Notes under the pieces: model-generated | What the model was told of the DNA's origin: nothing | What the model saw: only the letters and a program-made list of their open reading frames with translations | Database searches by the model: none | Assembly (NCBI RefSeq): GCF_000002425.4 | Contig: NC_037254.1 | Coordinates: 18,591,501 to 18,655,500, forward strand | From: Physcomitrium patens | Taxonomy: Eukaryota > Streptophyta > Bryopsida > Funariales > Funariaceae | Direction: 5' to 3' | DNA length: 64,000 nt | In this document: one piece after another, positions 49,790 to 60,973 of the stretch | Numbering within the stretch: position 1 is the first letter of the stretch | How the letters are laid out: each line of letters begins with the position of its first letter | Made by a program: the position numbers and the translations under genes

Positions 49790-51490
49790 AATTGGTGGTA
49801 TAAAGTAGAAAATGCAACAAATAAATAAAAAAAAGAATAATATAAAGTAAGTGAAATAAGTGCAATGAAGAAATTGTATATAATAAAAGTAGTCTATAAT
49901 TTTTTTATTGATTTTTTACTTAGTAAAAAATATAAAATAATATTAAAAAAATATTTTTAAATAGATAATTTTATTATCTTTTAAATGACGTAATAAACAT
50001 ACAAATCCAAATTACTATGAATAAATTATGAAAGTTTAAAGATAAAAAGTGAATAATTAAAAAATTAAGTAAAAATATAATTTATCTCAAGGATAACTTG
50101 CTTATAGATCAAAGATTTGAACTTCACCAAGGCTCATATTTAGTATATATGGATTTTTTAAAGAGGTCTTAAAGCCTTAGTCTTATCTTCTTACCTATAT
50201 CTAAGGTGTTACAATCCATATGGAACTTATGTACCTCCTTTCTTACAAGGACTAGATTAGTTGTTGGTCCTCCTATTTTCTACTAGTAGAATTCATATTT
50301 TTGTATTTTTGACCTCACCATGGTATTTAAAAATATCCAAATAGCCCCAGAATCTTGTATGACCTTCAAATATTATTCTATTTTTTCATAATGGCTCCCA
50401 AGGTGATAAAACTCTGTTTCATCAAAATCTTGAAATCTTCTCTAAAAATTCTAAATAAATTTTAAATAAATTCTATTTTTTTATAATATTTCTGTAATGA
50501 TAGGATCTATTCGAGGCTATATTTAAATACCTTGATGATATTTTATATTAATAAAATAAATTTAAATCCATTAAAAATTCTCTTTTTTATATAATTAATT
50601 AAAAAGTCATGAAGTTCTTTTTCATGCTTCTTCTAACTACTAACTAATCATTGATAATATTTTTATAATTAATACATATAGATATTAGAATAATAAAGAT
50701 ATTGGTCTCAATAACTAATCTATAATATTTAACAATAAATAAAAATATTAAATCAACTAAAATAATTTCTTTCAAGACTTATTAATATTTTATTTTTATA
50801 ATTTTTCTTCTAATAAGATTTTTTAACTTATAAATAATTTTTTTTAATAAATAATTAAATAATAAAAGAACATTTAATCTTAATATTTATATAATTAAAT
50901 GAATTAAAACTATATTTTTAATCAATCTACTAATTAAGATGTATTAGTAGAACTCACATATAGTGAAAATTTGGAATTATTCATAAGAATAGAGAGAATC
51001 TAATTCTTGCTTTTAACACTGCTATGAAAAAATAAAAAAATAAAAAATATTATTATTTAATAGTAGAAGTAGAATTTAAACAAAAAATTATGAAGACATT
51101 AATTTAAAAATAAAAAAGAAAAATTATTTGATTTAGACTCAATATATCTCCACATATAGCAACTATTTATATAATTAATAATTCAATATTTGATAGCATC
51201 TATATTTCTATTGAAATTTGAATTGAAGATTATATGATTGTAAATTTATAACAACAAAATTGAGTCCTTTATACCATATAAAAGATGACTATGACTTAAA
51301 GAAAGATATTTAACCATGCTTGCCACCTTTTTCTTGAATCTAGCATCATAATATACTAAAGATATAAGTAACCTATAAATTTGATCTAAAATTATTAAAA
51401 ACATAAAAAAAAAAATATCAATAAACATTGATATTGAAGCCAATGTTTATATCCTATATTTCTTATAATGACTCCCATTAGTTTGTATAA
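49790..51490. other. Very AT-rich stretch without recognisable features
   Basis: Long A- and T-rich runs, no domain matches by eye on either strand. Likely decayed repeats. Confidence 0.5.
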
Positions 51491-51499
51491 GAAAGTATT

Positions 51500-52270
51500 T
51501 TCTATAAAATATTTTAAATTAAATTAATTTTTTATCAAAGACTTCTTTAATAATATAAGGCCTAGTCCAAATTGCATCAAGTTTGGCTAGAAATTCTAGT
51601 TTTCTAACATCTTGAACTATCACCTATATCTTTGGAATATGAGGATGTTTTTTTGAATCTTTTTATTGAAGATTTTTTTCTTTTTCTATAAGTAATTCTT
51701 ATATATTGAATTGTAAATCTTTGAATTGTATTTTTTTTTTAAAATGCTCTAATAGTTCTTTCAAAAATTAAAAAATATCTAATTTTTTGTTAATAACAAT
51801 ATATAAAGCTGGAACTTCAAATTCTATAACCAAAATAGCTTTTAAGAAAAAAAATATAGTTCTTATAAAAACCTTGTAAGTATTTTGGTAAGTCCAAATT
51901 TCCAAAGTAAATTTAAAATCCCAATCATGTTTAGAATCCATCATAGTTTTTCATAATACCCAAACTTAGATTTGATTGATTCTTTTTGTAAGACCATTTA
52001 TTTTAAGATGATAGAGAGTAGTCTTTCTATAATTGATCGTAAAAAATGTGGTAATTTCTTTAATAGCCTTATTTAAAAAATGAATACCATTGTCACTTAC
52101 AAAGATTTTTGGACAACCAAAATAAGCTGTAATATTCTTATACAAAAAGATAGCAGTTTGTTTAGCATCCGCTTTGTTTATAGTTTTTGTTTCTCCCTAT
52201 GTGATCAAATATTTTATAGCTAAAATGATAAATTGTATTTAATATAAAGATGTAAGATAAATAAATCCAA
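51500..52270 (-). mobile_element. Ty3/gypsy integrase remnant, antisense
   Basis: On the minus strand, from right to left: an integrase core segment near 52000-52250 (FGCPKIFVSDNGIHFLNKAI, matching the 'FGCPxxIVTDN' block), then the C-terminal part near 51530-51650 (KLEFLAKLDAIWTRPYIIKE, the GPY-type end of gypsy integrase). Stops and frame changes throughout. Confidence 0.7.
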
Positions 52271-52955
52271 TCTAGTCTATGTTCTATTTTTCAAATGGAA
52301 CAAGTGGAAGTAAGGGATTTAAAAGTATTGTAAGATTTAAATCATTGTATATAAATCTTTGATAAGTATTATAAGATCTTATAAAAGATTCTAAAATAGA
52401 AAATACTATAGTCCAAAAGTAGCCTATTTTAAGGATTTTTTGAGCTTTTAATTGATTAAAAAAGTATCCACAATAAGCTTTTAAATGACAAGCTTCTAAT
52501 ACAAGTGATATTTCTTAATTTGTAAGATAGAATCTTAAAATTCTATGAATCCCTTTACAATGTAGTTTCTTAGTTATAAGAAAAAAATAGATACTATTCA
52601 GTCTAATCTTTTATCTTTTATTTTTTGATAAGGCATTAGATAATCGTTGAGTATTCAAAATTTTAACAATATATTCATACTATGTAGGTATTACTATTTT
52701 CATGTTAGAAAGTAATATAATATATAAAATTTTATTAAATTTTAGATTGTAATTAAAAATAAAATAAAATAAAATAAAAAATAAAAAATTTATCTAATTG
52801 ATTTAAGTTTATAGTTTAAATTTTATAATTAAAGATAGAAATTATAAGTTTTATTAGAAAAGAATTTAGAGGCGCTTTGATATCAAAAGTATAATATTTT
52901 GACTCTTAGGCCATTCTATGTAGGTAGATCCTAAGCCTATAAAGATCATTTTTTT
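52271..52955. other. AT-rich junction between opposed gypsy remnants
   Basis: No features recognised apart from weak continuation of integrase-like minus-strand sequence near 52300-52560. An (AAAAT)n run lies near 52755-52790. Confidence 0.35.
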
Positions 52956-53840
52956 TTATTTTCTCTTATTATTTGTATAGTAAATGATGTGGTAGATTAT
53001 GACTTCTATAGTTTTATTGATGGCTACTTTGATTATAATTAAGTATTAATAGCTCTTAAGGATTAGCACAAGACTACATTTACATCACCTTAGAAAATAT
53101 TTGTATATATAGAAATGCCTTTTGGCTTATGCAATGTTCTTTCAATTTTTTAAAAAGTTATGATCTACACATTTTTAAACTTTCTTCAAAAAACTATGTC
53201 AATTTTTATTGATGACTTTAATTATCAATCTTTAGAGAATGATCACCTTGAAAGCCTTCAACAATGCTTTTAATATTGTAAAAGAGTAGGAATTTTTTTC
53301 AATCTTAATAAGGTTTATTTGGTAGTTAAAAAAATAATTTTAATGGATTATGTCATTTCTAAGAAGAAAAAATAACTTAATTTTGAAATGATAGAAATTA
53401 TTATAAACTTACTTTTTTTTAATAGAATAAAAGACATTCAAAAGATTTTAAGACATATGGATTGGTATCGAGATTTGATTGAATCATATTCTATTTATGC
53501 CTTTCTATTGATTAATTTATTGAAGAAGGCCACTAAATTTGAATGGACTTCTAGATGTCAAGCCAATTTTGATACAATTAAAGTCAAATTACTTTTATAT
53601 ACTTGTATATTATCACAAAATTAGGATCAATATTTTTATGTCTATTGTGATGTCTTAAGAATTTTAAATCTAATTAGATGATTAGATAAAAAATTATAAA
53701 GTAATATATATTCAAAAGTAATTTTTATAAGAATAGAAGTGATTTTTAAGATATTTAATCACATCTTGAGAATTCTTGTACATCCTAGACTTGTATAATT
53801 GATATAATTATCTTCTTGATGTCACAAACATACACATGTA
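52956..53840 (+). mobile_element. Ty3/gypsy RT-RNase H remnant, sense
   Basis: Plus-strand translation shows gypsy RT: DFYSFIDGYFDYN, IEMPFGLCNVLSIF near 53110-53160, the active site FIDDF near 53204-53218, and the thumb and start of RNase H in the open frame 53388-53624 (LRHMDWYRDLIESYSIYAFL, LLKKATKFEWTSRCQANFDT). It points opposite to the integrase remnant on its left, so the two do not form one colinear element. Confidence 0.75.
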
Positions 53841-53979
53841 AACCAATAGTTATCTATATGATTAAATAAAAGTAGATAAAAGTAAGTTAATTCTATAATA
53901 TCTTCTATAGAAGCTTTTTAGAAGCCTCATAGATGCTATTTTGACTTTATAAGTATCTATAATTGATTTTTTAGGTTAA

Positions 53980-54535
53980 AAACGTGGTCAACAAGTTGGC
54001 CATGTGCCACACATATTGATAGCTTGAAGAATAAGCTAACTATGTGACTCACATATAGAAAACTTATCCTATAAGATAAGGCATTTGTCCTCCAAAGTCA
54101 ACACATATTAGAAGTCCTATAAAATATTGCCATGTAGTTCCTAGTTAGATAGTATATATAGATGCAAGAGTGAAGGGTTCTTCACTCTTATCAACTCTTT
54201 TCTTACTTCTAATCTAGATTTAAGAATCTATAATTTCTTTATCTTTTGGCAATAGCCATTCCAATTTCTTTTTAATGTACAAATTATTTTATTGCTATTT
54301 TTTCAATTTTATTTTAACATAGATTTTTTAGATTTGTACATCTTTTTCTAGTTCATGTCCTTGATAGATTGACAAGAGTATACTTACAATATTAGAACTT
54401 TATCTTTTCTTGATTAAGAAAAGATTATTCTTTTTTCTTGATAAGACATAAGCGTATTAGAAATTATAGAGTATTTTCTTTTAAATTAATATTATTTTTA
54501 GTATCTTCTTTATTCTAAAGTCCCATCTTTTGTTT
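53980..54535 (+). repeat. Possible 5' LTR of the chromovirus
   Basis: The segment upstream of gag has LTR-like features: a TATA-like GATAGTATATATAGATGCAA near 54148-54167 and, just after it ends, TTTATCTTGAGC near 54533-54544, loosely like a tRNA-Met primer site. No matching 3' LTR is in the window, so the borders are guesses. Confidence 0.3.
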
Positions 54536-54575
54536 ATCTTGAGCATTATTAGACATTTATTTTCTAAGTATTATC

Positions 54576-55709
54576 ATGGCAGAGCTTATTGAAATGAAGA
54601 GTGCAATGGCACAAATACAAGAACAATTGAGGGAGTTAATGCATCAACTTAGTTTACTACCACAAATAACAACAAAAATGGTAAGAAGTGAAGATATAGA
54701 TATGATTGGAGCTGCTTCAACATTTATACCAAATCATGTCTCTTTTCCTATAGTGGATATCTTCCTGGTATTAGAGAATTAAGAATTGCAGTGCTTGAGA
54801 AGTTTGATGGCATAAGATCCAAATTTTGAAGATTTATCAATCAAGTACAACTGGTAAGTAAACTTCGATCCCAAAGCTATCTAATTTCAGGATCACAAGT
54901 TGGATTCATTAGTATACTTCTTTTAAATTCAACATTATTATGGTTTTTATCTTTTTTTGAATAATAAAATCGAATAGTGGATAATTTTGAAGCTTTTTTA
55001 ATGGAGTTTCAATCCATGTACGGAGAACATGATGCAACTTATGTTGTAACCAACAAGATTTATATTTTATGATAAGACAATCAATCCTTAACATTATATG
55101 CTTTACAATTTTGATAACTTGTAATTGATATTAAGTGGGATGATGATGCATTTATTAACCAATTTTACTATGGATTACAATATGAGGTAAAGAAATTGAT
55201 ACTCAATTTAAAAAAGTAGAGGATATGCAAATTGATGCAATATATTTCAAACCTCTTACTGAGTAAGAAAAGACTTGCCATCATCAGGAAGAATTGTGCT
55301 TATATTGTGGAGAACCTAAGCTCACTACTCAACATTGTCCAAAGAAGTGACGCAATTATAAAATGAGGAGTATAAATGTCAAAGAAGATAATATATCAAA
55401 AAACAAGTTTTTTTAGTTATAATAGGGACCATGCAGCTGGAACTTTGTACAATACCTAATGAAGGTCCTATTCTCTCTTCAAAACACTCTCCTTGTTTTA
55501 TATTAAATATTATTTTAGGACCTATACATTACAAAGCCTCTATCTTATTGGATTTAGAAGCCTCAGCATATTTTTTAGATGAAGAATTTACTAAAAGATT
55601 TAGCATATCTTTAATAAAAAAAACTAAACCTATTCATATAGAAGTCATAGATGGTTGCCCGTTATCTTTTGGAGATGTTATTATGAGCCATCGAATTAAT
55701 TCACTTTGA
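54576..55709 (+). pseudogene. Chromovirus gag and protease remnants
   Basis: Gag opens at ATG 54576 with a coiled-coil-like start (MAELIEMKSAMAQIQEQLRE). The later part has DNFEAFLMEFQSMYGEHDA (about 54975-55030) and a nucleocapsid knuckle, CLYCGEPKLTTQHC, near 55298-55340, in which the usual His is Leu. The protease frame 55431-55709 has the family's VEVIDGCPLSFGDV-like segment (VIDGCPLSFGDV), but its active site reads DLEAS in place of DSGAS, so it would be inactive. Confidence 0.75.
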
Positions 55710-55739
55710 TATTTAGTATAAAATATGTACTTATTGTAC

Positions 55740-57835
55740 TTAAAACATAAATTTTGTAACTTAATATTAGAATTTTAAGAAAAAATAAAAAATAGATTGC
55801 TAGTAGCAGACATACAATCTAGGATAGAGTTTAGTAAGAAAAAACTATAAAGATTATATTTTTCTAGTTATCTAGTAATAGAAAAATTGCAAAGAAAGTA
55901 GTCTTGGTATCAAAAAAGAAAAAAAGAAAATCAAGTGAGGTTTAATTATGATGGGTTTGAAATTTTTTTCTAAATTCAACAAATCTAAACAGCAAAGTGA
56001 TTCTTCTAATTTATGGAAGCCTTCCAAATGCAATGAAGGCATCAAATGCACCATGTAGAGTGAAGAAAACAAGATCAGCATCCTTTCCTTCAAAATACAA
56101 GTAGAGAAATGAAATTCTCATTTTTTGAAGAATTTTACAAATATTGCCTAAATCCTTATAAGTAAAAAAAACCTTCATAAAAGTTGCAAAGGAGCATAGA
56201 TTGATGCATGTGAGTAGTTAAACTTAGCATAAAAAGGTGTTTTAAGTACAATGATTAAGTTAGATTTATCAAAAAAATGTTTTTATGAAATGTTTCAAAA
56301 AAATGATACAAGAACTATCAACGTTGATCATGAAATTAGCTCTTGGATGAAGGAAGGCCATAGATCTACATTAGGGATCTTAGAGATAAAGGGTGGAGAT
56401 TTGGCCGCCCTTCCACAAGCCACCAGTCAATTATATAAGAGTGGTTTGGTTTCTAAAGCCTCTCTTTCTCTTTTCTTTTGATGAGGGCAAAGCCATGCCA
56501 AAGTGTGGTTTTAACCCTAATCCTAATCTTATTTTTTTGCTTCTTTCTTGATCTTAGATCTCATTGTGAACTTTAAGAACATATGAGCATTGGTTTTGTG
56601 TCATAGGAGGTACTTTTTGTGGTTTAAAAGTGCCCCTTTGCAATTAGTGGTCACCAACCATTTCCTTAGTCCAAAGGATTTGAGGGGCTTCGGATTTTCT
56701 TCAATCAATCTATGGTTTTTTATGATTTTTTAAGTAAATACTTTTTATCACATAGCCCTTGTTATTATCTTTCCAACGAATTAAGGCCTGCTCAATTTGG
56801 AGTTGAATCGAATGTTTGGTAAATTTTTGAGTACAAAGGGCGGTTGCCTTGTAGTTTCAATAATCCTACTTTGAAAAGGCATTTTTTAGTGCCACTTAAT
56901 GGGATAATTTTGAAATTTCGGTAGTACAAGATTCTTAAAGCTAAGCTTCTATTGGCTTATATTATATTAAATTTTAAGAAATTTTGAAGTTTTAAAGATT
57001 TTTTGAGTGAAGGAGGGTCAATTGGAGTGGCAGGCCAAATGACCCAACTTTGAAGGAGCATTTCTTGCATCTCACGTACTAGATTGCCAGTAAAATTTTA
57101 GAGAAGGAGCGCCTTGAAGTTGAATTTCCAATACAATAAAAATTACTAGATTTGGAGCTAATTTTGATTTTTGAAAAATTTTGGAGGAAAAAAAGGGTGC
57201 TTCCTTTAATCCTTGGGCATTGTCAAGGTACTTCTACTTGTACCTCTCATTATTTTATTTTTTCTTTTATTTTTTCTTTTATTTTTTTGCAATAAATTTT
57301 AACTTCTAAATTTAACTTTTGGCTTTGATTTTTAATTTTTAATCTTCTCCCTTTTACTTTTATTTTTATTTTATTAACTTTTTATTTTTTTTTATTTTTT
57401 ATTTTATTTTTACTTTTTAAACTTTACTTTTAAATTTAAATTTTAACCCAACCTTTAAAAAATTTAAAATTACTATGGATTAAGGATAATAACTTAATTA
57501 ATTACTTTTATTATTAATTGTTTAAGAAATAAAAATTTATATATTTTTAAAAATGATAAAATAATAAAATAATAAAATAATAAAATAATAAAAATAACTT
57601 CTTAATAATAATAAAAATAAAATAAAATAAAATAAAAAATTAAACCAAATTATCTAATTAGAAGTAGAAGAAAGAATTGTTTTGCATGAAGTTAAAGAAT
57701 GAATTATCATTTTGAATGTGAGTAATGTTAGAAGATTTGATTAATAACTTGGTATTTTAAGAAGAAAAAATAATAAGTGGATTAGAATTTAAATAATAAC
57801 TTTATTTTTAAATTCACATAGTTAATTCACTTATT
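55740..57835. other. ~2.1 kb segment interrupting the chromovirus between protease and RT
   Basis: The flanking element domains are colinear, but this interval matches none of them. It holds an open frame at 56251-56481 with no recognised family, an LTR-like stretch (listed separately) and a very AT-rich part with (AATAA)n and (AATAAA)n runs at about 57545-57640. Confidence 0.55.
56300..57240 (+). repeat. Candidate solo LTR inside the chromovirus
   Basis: TATATAAGAG at about 56431-56440 is a good TATA box, followed by a C/T-rich start region and then T- and G-rich, non-coding sequence typical of plant gypsy LTR U5 regions. Borders and target duplication were not found. Confidence 0.3.
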
Positions 57836-60800
57836 GTAAGTTAGAATAAACTTCCAATTAGTGGAGGTTTATTTTAGTTCACAGTTACTCTTGAAATTCT
57901 TCCTATAGAAGTAATAACTAATGGTTATAATAGCTTTGTGGTATTTAACATCATTAGATCTTTTTCTAATCCAATCAATTTAGGTTTATCATGGTTAGAA
58001 AAATATAATTTTTGAGTAGATTATACTTCTTATACTCTTGACATTCTTAAAATCATAATTAATAGTATAGTTAATCAAGTAAAAAATCACAAGTTTAATA
58101 CAATTAAACCTATTTTTAGAAGTACAAGAGCTTTCTTACATACTGTAAAAGAAAGATCACCTTGTTTCATTTATGCGACACTTGTTTCTAATGGTGCCAA
58201 GACTTCAAGTAGTATTCTAAGTAAATATCAAGATTTTTAAGATGTATTTGAAAAAAGAAATGTAGATATTCTTCCAAAACATCATATCTATAACTGCTCA
58301 ATTGACCTTCAGGAAGGAGCACAATTGCTATTTGGATCAATCTACAATTTATCACAAAATGAGTTAGCCAAATTCAAGGAGTATATTGAAGAGAATCTAG
58401 CTAAGAACTTCATATGCTATTTCAAATATCTAGCAAGAGCTCTAAGTCTATTTGTGAAGAAAAAAGATGGATCATTGCAGATTTGTATTGATTATCAAGG
58501 AGTCAACAAGATCACCATCAAAAATAGATACCTACTACATTTAATATCTAAACTTTTTGAACAATTGAATCAAGCTAAGATCTGTACAAAAATACATCTA
58601 CAAGGGGCATACAATATAATATGCATCAAAGAAGGAATTGAATAGAAGACTTTATTTTGAATTAGGTATGAACATTTTGAATATAATGTCATATCTTTTG
58701 GGCTTACAAATGCACCAATAGCTTTTCAACATCTTATGAATGATATTTTTTGAGAGTTTTTAGATGATTTTATTAATTGTTATCTAAAGGATAACTTGAT
58801 CTATTCTAAGAATATATAAGAATATGAACTTCATATTTGTCATGTATTACAAAAATTAAGAGATGTGGCATCCTATGCCAAGATAAAAAGTATATATTCC
58901 ATACTACTCAAGTTGAATTTTTAAGTTACATCATTTCAAACAATAGACTTATGATAGATTCAAAGAAAGTTCAAACTATTATAGATTGGAAGATCCCAAA
59001 AATGGTCTGAGATATCTAATATTTTTTGAGATTTGTCAATTATTATTGGATCTTCGTCAAGGATTTCTTTCAAATTGCAGCTCTACTTAAACGTTTGACT
59101 TGTAAAGACAAACTTCAATAGAATCAAGAAGTAGAAACAACATTTGAATCTTTAAAGACAACCTTTATTTTTGGACTAATCTTATATTGTGTTGACTTTT
59201 CTAAAGTATTTTTTGTGGAAATAGATGGATCATATTTTGCTTTGGATGTTGTATTATTATAAATGACAATAGATGATAAAATCATACAATAGCTTTTCAT
59301 TCCAAGAAATTTTCAGTAGCCAAGATTAACTATAAGATCTATAAGAGAGAGCTTCTTGCAATTGTGGATTCTTTTTAAGAATGGCATCATTATCTAGAAG
59401 GCACTTCTAATCTAGTCACGATGTATATGGATCACAAGAACTTTGAATATTTCATATTAGCTTGTATTTTGAATCGTTACCAGGCTCATTGGAGCATGTC
59501 TTTCTTAAGATTTGATTTCAATAGCACTTATCGGCTAGAAAAATAATTTTTTTTTTCAATGCCCTTTCTAGACATTCTTATCTTACACCTAAAGAAGAAG
59601 CAACTTTTAATCAAAAAATGACAATTTTATTGAGGCCAAAATAATTTCATCTTTGAGCAATGAAATCGACATTGATTATTGATTCAACTTTTTTCAAACA
59701 AATTCAATCAAGTATGTCCTTTGATCATCTTATTCATGATATCAAGAATACTTCTTCTAAGTCTTGTGATACTTCTAAGTTTGAGTTTAAGAACAAACTA
59801 CTTTATTTCAAAAGATACCTATATGTGTCAGAAGGAGAAGCATGTTTACGTGTTCTTCATGCGTATCATGATTTTCTAACAGTAGGACATTTTGGATACA
59901 ATAAGACTTTGAAGCTAATATCTAAAGTTTTTTGGTGGCCGCAATTGTGGAAAATTCTAAAAGACTTTGTTCAATTGTGTGACATTTTTTCAAGGTTAAA
60001 AACTCTTTGGCATCGAACTTATAGACTTCTTCAACCATTATCTATTCCAAAACAATTATAGTCTTCTATTTCCAAGGATTTTATTATAGATCTTTTAGTC
60101 TTAGAATTGTGTAATTTTATATTTTTGATAGTAGATTATTTTACCAAAATAGCTTATTTTGTACTATGTATAAAATCTATCCTAGGTAAAGAAACTGCTA
60201 AGCTTTTTCTTGACAATATCTATTAATATCATGGATTACTAAAAGATATTATATCAAATAGAGGGACTCAATTTGTATCAAGATTTTAGAGAATTCTTTT
60301 TAAGATTCTAAAGGTGGACTTAAAGCTATCTTCAACCAATCATCTTTAAAAAAATGGACAAAGAGAGCATATAAACCAAGTTTTGGAGCAATACTTAAGG
60401 TATACCATCAATTATCAACAAGACAATTGGAGAACCCTTTTGCCATTGATAGAGTTTGCTTATAATAATACGATGCATTCTTCTATGCAACAAACTTTTT
60501 TCTTTGCCAATTATGATTATTATACATAATTTGATACTTTTGACTTTTTAAAAGTTGATAATCTTCTAGCAAAAGGTTTGACAAATTATATGTCAAAGCT
60601 ACATATAACAATGAAGGTGCAATTAAAAGAAGCTCTAGGAGAACAAAAGATCAATGCAGATGCCTATCAAAAAGAACAACCACAATTTAATATAGGTAAC
60701 AAGATATGGTTGTTTTGTCATAATATCAAGACTACTTGTCTTCATAATAAGTTGGACTACCGCAAGCTTGGACCTTTTTCTATTTGTAGATAAATCAATT

Positions 60801-60973
60801 CAATTGCTTATTGATTACATCTACCAAAGACAATGAAGATCCATCCTATCTTCTATATGTCACTTTTTGAACCATACGTGAACATACCAAGAAAAAGATA
60901 AGTTCCATCTCTTCATATAGAAGTGCACAATAATGAAGAATTCAAAGTAAAAGAAAGTTTAGATTCAAAGCGG
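57836..60973 (+). pseudogene. Chromovirus RT, RNase H, integrase and partial chromodomain
   Basis: The pre-RT segment NIIRSFSNPINLGLSWLEKY lies near 57945-58005. RT runs from LPKHHIYNCSIDLQEGAQ (58270) through FVKKKDGSLQICIDYQGVNK. At 58781-58795 the catalytic YLDD reads YLKD. RNase H has AFHSKKFSVAKINYKIYKRE (about 59295-59350). Integrase has a zinc-finger remnant (HDFLTVGHFGYNKTLKLISK, 59870-59925), a core with DYFTKIAYFV and ISNRGTQFVSRF, and REHINQVLEQYLRY with WRTLLPLIEFAYNNTMHSSM. FYMSLFEPYV (60850-60880) precedes the start of a chromodomain, EEFKVKESLDSKR, which ends at 60973. More than ten stops interrupt it. Confidence 0.82.

Larger units (their letters stand above)
54576..60973 (+). 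mobile_element. Ty3/gypsy chromovirus (Tf1/sushi-like), decayed and interrupted
   Basis: Colinear gag, protease, RT, RNase H, integrase and the start of a chromodomain on the plus strand. A ~2.1 kb non-element segment (55.74-57.83 kb) separates protease from RT. The chromodomain breaks off at 60973, exactly where the LTR of a minus-strand gypsy element starts. All frames carry stops. The element is therefore the older host of at least one and probably two later insertions. Confidence 0.85.
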
